Below are positions 57,378 to 64,000 of a stretch of 64,000 bases of DNA, one piece after another. The notes beneath the pieces were generated by a model. That model saw nothing but the letters and a program-made list of their open reading frames with translations, had not been told where the DNA came from and did not search any database. The DNA is from CAZUZS01 sp964624795. Lineage in GTDB: Bacteria; Calditrichota; Calditrichia; RBG-13-44-9. Each line of letters opens with the position of its first letter. Within the stretch, counting starts at the first letter, position 1. The stretch spans positions 1 to 64,000 of the forward strand of contig CAZUZS010000002.1 in assembly GCA_964624795.1 (NCBI GenBank), written 5' to 3'. Position numbers and translations under genes: made by a program.

Positions 57378-58148
57378 TTAGCGCCAAAGAACGGTGTAAA
57401 TCAATCCGCTGAGAAAAGCGTAGGAAACTCCCAGCGTGATGTCTGACAGGCGATCGTATTTTTGTGTCTTATCCCAATATTTATTCATCAAATGGGGGTC
57501 ACCGGTTTGCGCGTATTTATTATAATTATCATCTGCTACATTTTTGAAATAAAACGAGAGCCAATGTGTGACTACGGTACCGGTCAGAAATAGAAATTTC
57601 GATTTTAAGCGCGTATGAAAGAGCGCATGGGAAAAAGAGTGGTTCGTCTCTTCCACGAGTTCCATATTCAAAGGTTCTAATGTGATAATGTATGGTTCGG
57701 GCTTTTTCAATACAAATTGCTGAGTCCTATATCCCGGTTTTTCCAGCCGGAATTCCTTACCCTTGTTTGGTTCAAAAGGAACACTTACCGGCGTAGCCCC
57801 TATGGACCGATTTTGGAACATGAGCTGCGCACCATAGGGAATGCTGTTAATCTGCACTTGTTTTTCAAAACGAATGTGAATGGCGGTGTCCTGACCGGCT
57901 TTAATCTCAAATTCCTTAACGATGTTTGTCATATTCCACAATCCACTATAAGGAGAAAGCGCTTCCAGACGGTGTTTTCCCGGGGCAATTTCTATTTTAT
58001 CCAACGGCGTCGAACCTACCAACACTGAATCAAGCCTGATCTCCACATCATTTGGGGAAGAGTAAACCGTGAGATAAGATTGATCGGCTTTGCTCAGACC
58101 GGAAATAATCATTGCCAAAATTAGAAATAGTATATTGTAGTATTTCAT
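57378..58148 (-). CDS. PEGA-domain envelope protein
   Basis: 256 residues. Signal peptide (about 1-21). Residues about 24-70 are a PEGA domain (S-S-P-N-D-V-E-I-R-L-D-S-V-L-V-G-S-T-P-L) and residues about 108-152 a second, weaker one (I-P-Y-G-A-Q-L-M-F). The rest has two possible membrane segments (about 190-210 and 235-253). ATG overlaps the stop of the propeller lipoprotein upstream (ATGA). PEGA domains bind or sit near cell-surface structures; function here unknown. Confidence 0.83.
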   Translation of the reverse strand: MKYYNILFLILAMIISGLSKADQSYLTVYSSPNDVEIRLDSVLVGSTPLDKIEIAPGKHRLEALSPYSGLWNMTNIVKEFEIKAGQDTAIHIRFEKQVQINSIPYGAQLMFQNRSIGATPVSVPFEPNKGKEFRLEKPGYRTQQFVLKKPEPYIITLEPLNMELVEETNHSFSHALFHTRLKSKFLFLTGTVVTHWLSFYFKNVADDNYNKYAQTGDPHLMNKYWDKTQKYDRLSDITLGVSYAFLSGLIYTVLWR

Positions 58149-59341
58149 TTGTCTTCACCTGCCTGGCTTGCTGTGTTATCGCTTACGAGACAATACACCT
58201 GGTCATTGGCAGTGTGCAGGTAAATATTATCCCGGTAAATAAGAAGCGACGATTTAAGGGGATGGCGAAATTCCTGCCGGTAAATGAGTTTGCCGCTTTT
58301 GCGGTCCAGGACATATAAAAACTTGTCCCATGAGCCAAAGTAGACAAAATTAGGCCCAACTACCGGCGTGCTGTTGTTTATTCCGCCTGTTTTAAATTCC
58401 CATAAAATTTTTCCGGATGCAGCATCGAGGGCCAGAAACTGGTGAGAGTTATTCCCAACGTAAATTACACCGCTACGGTAAGCGGCATTCCCGTAAATCG
58501 AGCCCTGAGTTTGTACCTGCCAGCGTATTTCGCCGTTCTGCGCATCCAGCGAATAAATAATTCCCGATGTGCTTCCGATAACAATGGCGTCCCCGGCAAT
58601 AAGCGGGCCGGCATAAAAGTTGGCCATTAGTGCTGATTCCCAAACTTTGGCACCGCTTTGACCATTCAGACAGATGACTTTCCCATCTACATTACTGAAA
58701 TAAACATTCTTGTCCATGCTGGCCGGAATCCCGAATACAGACGATCCTGATTTGAATTCCCATACCTTTTCGCCGTTCTCGCGATCCATGCAGAAGAAGT
58801 TGCCGTCATCCGCGCCGGCAAATAGTTTCTTTTCCCAGAGAACCGGTGTCGTATTCATTTGTGGCAGACGATCTTTCCAGTTGTTTTTAAGGATGGAAAG
58901 ATCGAACGCGCCTAAGGTTTCGTTTCCCAGATTTGCCGAATAGTACAATATATTGTCCGATAAGACCGGGGAATGGTAGAAGCCGGGTGCAAGACGTCCT
59001 TCGCCGATTTTCTCGCCTTTTTCGAGATCAAAAATTGCCAGCATCCCGTTTTTCACGGTGAAGATCAGGTAATTTCCGACCGCCAGCGGTTGATCCGGGA
59101 TGACCGAACGGTAACGCTTTTTCCATGAGATTTTATAGGGTGGCAGAACATCTTCCGCAACCGAGTTGTGCCGCAGGTTGTTTTTGTAAGGGGTAAGCCA
59201 ACCGTCATCCGGATTATTGTACTGTTCGGGAGGAATGTTCAGCTTTATCAGGCCGGAACATTGAATCCCGGTTGCCAAAATCAGGAAACCGGCAAGCAGA
59301 AAAAGTAATTTATGCAGATGCTTGTAATGTGCGTGCTTCAT
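58145..59341 (-). CDS. PQQ-like beta-propeller lipoprotein (BamB-like)
   Basis: 398 residues. The start ATG at 59341 shares its A with the TGA of the preceding gene (TGATG), so the upstream in-frame ATG at 59353 is unlikely. Lipobox near residue 26 (I-Q-C-S). About seven propeller blades with repeats such as G-(E/K)-x-x-W-x-(F/V)-x-(S/T)-G-S/G and Y-(V/I)-x-(N/S)-x-D. Related to BamB, which assists outer-membrane barrel assembly. The neighbour encodes a protein with a C-terminal surface-antigen barrel, so this could be its partner. Confidence 0.87.
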   Translation of the reverse strand: MKHAHYKHLHKLLFLLAGFLILATGIQCSGLIKLNIPPEQYNNPDDGWLTPYKNNLRHNSVAEDVLPPYKISWKKRYRSVIPDQPLAVGNYLIFTVKNGMLAIFDLEKGEKIGEGRLAPGFYHSPVLSDNILYYSANLGNETLGAFDLSILKNNWKDRLPQMNTTPVLWEKKLFAGADDGNFFCMDRENGEKVWEFKSGSSVFGIPASMDKNVYFSNVDGKVICLNGQSGAKVWESALMANFYAGPLIAGDAIVIGSTSGIIYSLDAQNGEIRWQVQTQGSIYGNAAYRSGVIYVGNNSHQFLALDAASGKILWEFKTGGINNSTPVVGPNFVYFGSWDKFLYVLDRKSGKLIYRQEFRHPLKSSLLIYRDNIYLHTANDQVYCLVSDNTASQAGEDK

Positions 59342-62181
59342 CAAAAGTCCCATCCGAAGAAGAATTGAGTGAACCAGTCTGAAGTAAATTTCTTAAAATC
59401 GGTGGTTTTGCCGATATCGAGACGGAGAACAAGAATGCCTCCAAAATTCATGCGAACTCCAAAACCGGTGCTTCCGATCAAACCATTCCATTGATCGTTC
59501 CAGGCATTGCCGGCATCCAGAAAGAGCGCGCCGCGGATGGCGCGAAAACCGATTCCTCCTACCGGAAATTTAACCCCCAGCCAATCGATGAACGGAAAAC
59601 GCAGCTCATTCGAAAGAAAAACTATCTTTTCACCGCGAATAGACCAGCGGCGGTAGCCACGCAAATCCCAGCTTCCGCCCAGATAATACCAGCGGGTCTC
59701 TTTTCCGGAATTGTACAGCGTCATCGCCCGAACGGCGTATGTAAATGCCGGCGAGATCCGGAAATATTGCCGCAGGTCAACAAGCAGTGTGTAATAGTTG
59801 ACATTCGACCATCGAAGATCGTACGTATTTCCCACCGTAATATTGTAGCGGTGGCCCTGGATGGGGCCGGTGTAGTACCAGATGGAATTATCGGAAATGT
59901 ACGAAAGCCAGTTGGACGTCAGGATGGCAAAGCGATGATACTCTCCAATCACATCCTTGTCCGAATAACTCAGGTTAGTATTGAACTCCAGCCGGTTGAA
60001 TTGAGAAAACGGGTAGCTGATGGTGAAGAAGCCGCCTGCCCGGTCCTCATAGAAGAAACCATCCTTATAATTATAGTAGCGCCCGGCAAATCGAAACAGA
60101 CCATAACCGTAATTTGTGCGCTTCTCAAGCGAAATTTTCGTGATTGCCGCATTGAAGCTTTTCAAAAACTCGCTTCGTGTCTGGGAATTGTTATAAAGCA
60201 GTGCATAATACTGATCGTTCCCGAGAATATCGGTAAAGGCGAACAGCGCGCCGCCGGTGGTGCCCCAAAACGGATCCTGGCTAACCTGGGTTTGTGCAAC
60301 GTCCAGGTTGTATTTTTTGCGGTAGCGCAGTTTGGAAATCACCTTGCTGCCCGCCAGCCGGTTGAAATGCCACTGGCGATGGCCGTAGAGCATATTGTTC
60401 GCAATAATTGTAGTGGTGGAATCTACCTTATCTATTACTTTATCCATCATACGTATTTGAAAGCTGTTGTTTTCATAAACGGAAAAAAGCAGCCGGTTGT
60501 TGTCCATCCATTCCGGATCGAAGGCCGCATTGGCAAAATGCGAAATCTCTTTCAGGCGGACTTCCTGGTAGCTCTCGGAAGTCCATTCCGGGATGTTGGA
60601 CAGATCGGCGACCCACAGATTGAGCGACGAGTCCCGGTCGGAGGTAAAGGTGATATAATTCCCGTCCGGCGACCACACCGGGGTATTATCTTGATGCTGC
60701 CCGGCTGTGACATAGTAAATCAGATCGTTGTCGAGATTATAGATAAAAAGATTGTAGCACCAATTCCGGCCATACTGGGTGCGGTCGGAAGAAAAGACAA
60801 TTTTCTTTCCATCGGGGGAAAAAGCCGGTGCCATGTCTTCGTAGAAATCGTTTGTCAGCCGCAGAAGTTGTTCATTCTCGGTGTTCAGCATGTAGAGATC
60901 CTGTTTGCCGCTGAAATCCAAACCGGCAAAAGCGATTGTTTTCCCATCCGGCGAAAAAGATGGCGACGAAATCCCAACGATTTTTGGCCAATCGTATTTT
61001 TTAATAATGCGCCGCTCCGGGATATTGAAAATGTAAAGCGCATCGTTCTCACCGCTCTTCGAGACGAACGTTAAATTACCCTCTTTGTCCACATCAATTT
61101 TGCTCGAAAACAGGTGAAATGACTCGAATTCGGAAGTTCGCTCACCTTTTACCAGCGTCGTGATCTTGGCGTGCCTTTCCGGGCCAAGGGCCTTTACGTC
61201 AGCCATGTAAATATTGGAATACCCGGTGCGATTTCCGACAAACACAACTTTTTGGTTTCCTTCGGGATCTTTGTAATAGGCGGGCTTGAAATTATATCCT
61301 TTTCGTACCACCGTCTGGGTTACCATCTTGGAAAGATCGTGATCTTTTAACAGCGGGTAGTATCGTTTCTTGAGGCTATAGATCCATTCTTCATCGAACC
61401 GGCGATAATCCATTCCCACCACATCCCGGAACACATCGGAAAACTTGCTGTATTTCCAGATGTTGGTCATCAACAGAAGGATTTTATCCTCACCGTAATT
61501 CTCGGCAATATATTGCAGAATCGCCTGCCCCTCTTTGTACATCATAAACGTCCCGTAAATCTGGTACATCTGGGAAAGCGGAACAATGTAATTGTTCAGT
61601 ACCGCGTCCTTGATTACCATTTCAGCCTGCGCATCCCATTTACTGGACCAGTACTCAGCCAATCCTTCGGTAAACCACAGCGGAGGATATGTACCCTCAA
61701 AACGGGAGTGTTCCTTATTCACAAAATAAACTTTGCTGTGCATGAACACGTGCACCAGTTCATGGAAAATAACCTTTCGGAACTGGTTCATATTACCGTC
61801 ACTTGGAATCACGACCCTTCCCTTTAGAAATTCAAAAAAGCCGCCGACACCTTCGGGAATAAATGAAGGCGTGACATTGGTCTGCTGAAAGTGAAGGTGC
61901 GAGCTGTAAAAAATAAGGGGAATGCGTCGGTTTATGGTGAAATCGAATTTATTCTCCAGGTAACGATAGGCTTCCTCCGCAAATGAGGCGCCCTGCTCGG
62001 CCAATTCTTCCATCTCCGGGTAATAATAAATATCGAAATGGTCGGTTTTCAGAATATGCCAGTTAAAATCTGTGTACTGGACTTTATTTCGGCCAAAATA
62101 AAACCACTGCGCAGATGCGTGATTGGGTAAAAATAGAAAATAACATAGAATTAATGATGAAAGGATGGTAAAATTTCTCAT
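59341..62181 (-). CDS. PD40 beta-propeller protein with N-terminal metallopeptidase-like domain and C-terminal outer-membrane barrel
   Basis: 946 residues. Signal peptide (1-24). N-terminal domain (about 25-260) with F-H-E-L-V-H-V-F (zinc H-E-x-x-H, near 140) and W-F-T-E-G-L-A-E-Y resembles gluzincin-like (peptidase MA) domains. A WD40-like/PD40 propeller (about 320-620) contains repeated S-F-S-P-D-G-K-x-I-A-F. The C-terminal roughly 300 residues have alternating strands ending with F-G-W-D-F, typical of an outer-membrane barrel of the surface-antigen (D15-like) kind. It is the first gene of a coupled three-gene set with the propeller lipoprotein and PEGA protein. Confidence 0.85.
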   Translation of the reverse strand: MRNFTILSSLILCYFLFLPNHASAQWFYFGRNKVQYTDFNWHILKTDHFDIYYYPEMEELAEQGASFAEEAYRYLENKFDFTINRRIPLIFYSSHLHFQQTNVTPSFIPEGVGGFFEFLKGRVVIPSDGNMNQFRKVIFHELVHVFMHSKVYFVNKEHSRFEGTYPPLWFTEGLAEYWSSKWDAQAEMVIKDAVLNNYIVPLSQMYQIYGTFMMYKEGQAILQYIAENYGEDKILLLMTNIWKYSKFSDVFRDVVGMDYRRFDEEWIYSLKKRYYPLLKDHDLSKMVTQTVVRKGYNFKPAYYKDPEGNQKVVFVGNRTGYSNIYMADVKALGPERHAKITTLVKGERTSEFESFHLFSSKIDVDKEGNLTFVSKSGENDALYIFNIPERRIIKKYDWPKIVGISSPSFSPDGKTIAFAGLDFSGKQDLYMLNTENEQLLRLTNDFYEDMAPAFSPDGKKIVFSSDRTQYGRNWCYNLFIYNLDNDLIYYVTAGQHQDNTPVWSPDGNYITFTSDRDSSLNLWVADLSNIPEWTSESYQEVRLKEISHFANAAFDPEWMDNNRLLFSVYENNSFQIRMMDKVIDKVDSTTTIIANNMLYGHRQWHFNRLAGSKVISKLRYRKKYNLDVAQTQVSQDPFWGTTGGALFAFTDILGNDQYYALLYNNSQTRSEFLKSFNAAITKISLEKRTNYGYGLFRFAGRYYNYKDGFFYEDRAGGFFTISYPFSQFNRLEFNTNLSYSDKDVIGEYHRFAILTSNWLSYISDNSIWYYTGPIQGHRYNITVGNTYDLRWSNVNYYTLLVDLRQYFRISPAFTYAVRAMTLYNSGKETRWYYLGGSWDLRGYRRWSIRGEKIVFLSNELRFPFIDWLGVKFPVGGIGFRAIRGALFLDAGNAWNDQWNGLIGSTGFGVRMNFGGILVLRLDIGKTTDFKKFTSDWFTQFFFGWDF

Positions 62182-62556
62182 GGTGCACTTCGGGTTAAAT
62201 CTTTACAAAAATTATCCAAATTTAAATTTCAACCTATGGCGGGTAAAAAAGTTCAACTCCGCCTGGTACCTTTTTCCGAATATACATGCAGGGGTACGGG
62301 AATACAAAAGAAAAAGCAAGAACCGTTCGGCCCGCAAACCAACCCGCGAAAAGGAATTTTAAATACGTGAGGCGATGCCGAAATGTTCGATAATAATATC
62401 AAGTTAGATAATATTTTTGTGTCAATATCGGTGATTTTCCGGGGTACTAAGTGATAGCCGGTACCATTTTGATGTTGTCAGCTCAGTGGTTTGTCCCTAA
62501 CTTTGACCAAAAGCTGAGAGATAACCTTATATTCGAATAGTCCGGTGAATGAGCAG
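62182..62556. other. Divergent intergenic region
   Basis: 375 bases between the barrel protein (minus) and the ATPase (plus). No gene or RNA recognised; it holds both promoters. No repeat or attachment site marks a boundary for the following defence-like gene. Confidence 0.5.
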
Positions 62557-64000
62557 ATGAAAAGAATAAAAGATATTGTCGAGCTCCCGCCCATAAAGAC
62601 TGTTGTCCAATTGTCCGATCTGCAGGATGCTGGAATCCGGCAAATGCTGCTGGAAAATTTTATCATCACCAGTGAAGTCGGAAAGAACCTGGAAGTCATA
62701 TTCAAATTGATTTCAGAAAAAAAGGGGCAGGGGATCTTCATCGAGGGCAATTTCGGTTCGGGAAAGTCCCACTTTCTGACTGTACTGGCTTCACTTCTCG
62801 AAAAACCGGCTTATTGGAAACTGCTGGCCGCCCAGGACAAAAACCTGCAATCCTTTAGCGGCATCCTGGCTAAAGAAAAATACACCGTTCTGAAAATTTC
62901 ACTGGTCGAACATGCTTCGGGTGAGCTGCTGGAAGAGATTATTTCCCGTTCGGCGGTAGAGGTCGGATTACTTACCGCCAATGATCTGGTGCTCAATCGC
63001 AAGGACCGCTTCGGGCGGCTGATCGCCAACACTACGCTCCAAAATGCCGAAGGGGTACTGATTGTGATCGACGAGCTTTCCGAATTTTTGCGTTCCAAGC
63101 CGGATGCCCGAAGTTACAATGAAGAGATCCGCTTCCTGCAATATTTGGGGGAATTGTCCTTCAAAAATCCACTGTGGATTGTTTCCACATTGCAGGAAAA
63201 AATTGAAGACACTGGTGAGATTACCCAGGAAACCTTCAACAAGATCAAAGACCGCTACCCGGTTCGCCTGTTTCTCGGCAGCCACCATGTGGAAGAGCTG
63301 ATCAGCCGGCGGCTGGTGAAGAAAAAGGGCGGAGATGAAATCACTGAAAAAATAAACGCCATTTACGATTACATTAAGAGTGCGTTTCAATCGTTTCCGG
63401 CTTCTGCAGAGAAATTTAACCAGATTTATCCTGTTCACCCTGCCACCATCGATCTGCTGGACGATCTGAAAGTGCTTTTTTCCCAGCACCGTGGCGTGGT
63501 GGATTTTATCCACTACCAGATAAAGGGCGACCCCAGCCGCAATATTCCGGGAATGATGGATGCGCCGGCTGAGCATCTGCTGACGCCCGAATTTATTTTC
63601 GATCATTTTCAGGTTCGGATCAAGGACACCCTGGAGCTGAATCCCTACCTGGAAGTTGTATTCCGCTATTTTGAGAAACAGGTGCCAAAGATTTTTGAGG
63701 AGTCGGACCTTCAAACCACTGCGCTTCGGCTGATTAAAATACTGATACTGGCTGCCATCTCGCCACGGCGGGTAGACCTCAACATCAGGCAGCTTGGCGA
63801 CATGCTGCTCCATCGGATCACGGATCTTGACCCGCAAGTGAATTACCGCTTCATTGCCGATGTGTTAGGCCGGCTCTACCAGGACGGCGCCTATCTGGCT
63901 TATCAAAAAAATGAAGATTTCCTGCTGGATGTTTACCGGATCGATCTGGAAGCAAACGTAAACGCCATTGTGCAGCGCAAGATGCGAGCGGTCGCCGCTG
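62557..64000 (+). CDS. P-loop ATPase, DUF6079/PglY-like (truncated by window end)
   Basis: The frame opens at ATG 62557 (a GTG at 62545 in frame is an alternative; neither has a strong Shine-Dalgarno) and stays open for 481 codons to the window edge. The N-terminus M-K-R-I-K-D-I-V-E-L-P-P-I-K resembles DUF6079 proteins. Walker A is G-N-F-G-S-G-K-S-H-F-L (residues near 65-75) and Walker B is V-L-I-V-I-D-E-L-S-E-F-L (near 170-180). Related ATPases such as PglY and BrxC belong to BREX/Pgl phage-defence systems, often over 1,200 residues long. Such a role is inferred from family resemblance. The genes that would confirm it lie beyond the window. Confidence 0.75.
   Translation, partial: MKRIKDIVELPPIKTVVQLSDLQDAGIRQMLLENFIITSEVGKNLEVIFKLISEKKGQGIFIEGNFGSGKSHFLTVLASLLEKPAYWKLLAAQDKNLQSFSGILAKEKYTVLKISLVEHASGELLEEIISRSAVEVGLLTANDLVLNRKDRFGRLIANTTLQNAEGVLIVIDELSEFLRSKPDARSYNEEIRFLQYLGELSFKNPLWIVSTLQEKIEDTGEITQETFNKIKDRYPVRLFLGSHHVEELISRRLVKKKGGDEITEKINAIYDYIKSAFQSFPASAEKFNQIYPVHPATIDLLDDLKVLFSQHRGVVDFIHYQIKGDPSRNIPGMMDAPAEHLLTPEFIFDHFQVRIKDTLELNPYLEVVFRYFEKQVPKIFEESDLQTTALRLIKILILAAISPRRVDLNIRQLGDMLLHRITDLDPQVNYRFIADVLGRLYQDGAYLAYQKNEDFLLDVYRIDLEANVNAIVQRKMRAVAA

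Noticed and set aside
59491..61074. Long plus-strand open frame opposite the barrel protein
   Set aside because: It lies wholly antisense to a well-supported gene, with no Shine-Dalgarno sequence, no recognisable domain and a composition dictated by the other strand.

Overview
The window looks like a metagenome-assembled scaffold from a Gram-negative bacterium of the FCB superphylum, probably a Calditrichota/KSB1/Ignavibacteria-like lineage. The support is three secreted proteins with C-terminal type IX secretion sorting domains (N-Y-P-N-P-F-N motif), a GWxTD-domain protein, a DUF5916-type outer-membrane protein and several histidine kinases. This placement is inferred from protein families only. 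Two runs of exactly 100 N (10618-10717 and 41120-41219) are scaffold gaps of unknown true length. Each interrupts genes.

Layout. 1-6 kb: a 10-TM membrane protein overlapping a hybrid histidine kinase, then a larger hybrid kinase. 6-16 kb: alaS, a giant modular type IX cargo protein broken by a gap, and a cyclopropane-fatty-acid synthase-like methyltransferase. 16-24 kb: dihydropyrimidinase, a POT-family peptide transporter, a sigma-54 response regulator, a kinase with a degenerate ATPase domain, and gltX. 24-36 kb: small membrane proteins, a lipoprotein nuclease/phosphatase, a ferritin-like protein, a metallo-beta-lactamase-fold hydrolase, an M1 aminopeptidase with a sorting tail, a DUF5916 protein and another type IX cargo protein.

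36-46 kb, all on the minus strand, is the most distinctive block. In transcription order it runs: MerR-type regulator, tri-heme cytochrome c, two YeeE/YedE sulfur-transport proteins, a PsrABC-like molybdopterin/Fe-S/NrfD module, cytochrome b, multiheme cytochrome c and Rieske protein. The second YeeE/YedE gene has an in-frame TGA exactly where its family carries Cys in the G-x-C-P-G-T motif. The reading frame continues to a normal full length and a hairpin lies directly on the TGA, so it is a strong candidate selenoprotein. Together the genes suggest import of a sulfur (or selenium) species, its redox chemistry at a Mo enzyme, exchange with the quinone pool through NrfD, and a Rieske/cytochrome b/multiheme c branch.

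46-54 kb, minus strand: a molybdenum-hydroxylase operon (PLP enzyme, MocA-like, XdhC, XdhA, XdhB) followed by a C45-family acyltransferase. 54-62 kb: a Cys-rich protein of unknown function, a GWxTD protein, and a tightly overlapped set of a beta-propeller/surface-antigen protein, a PQQ-like propeller lipoprotein and a PEGA protein. The window ends inside a P-loop ATPase resembling DUF6079/PglY proteins, possibly the edge of a defence island. I saw no tRNA, rRNA, CRISPR array or transposase.
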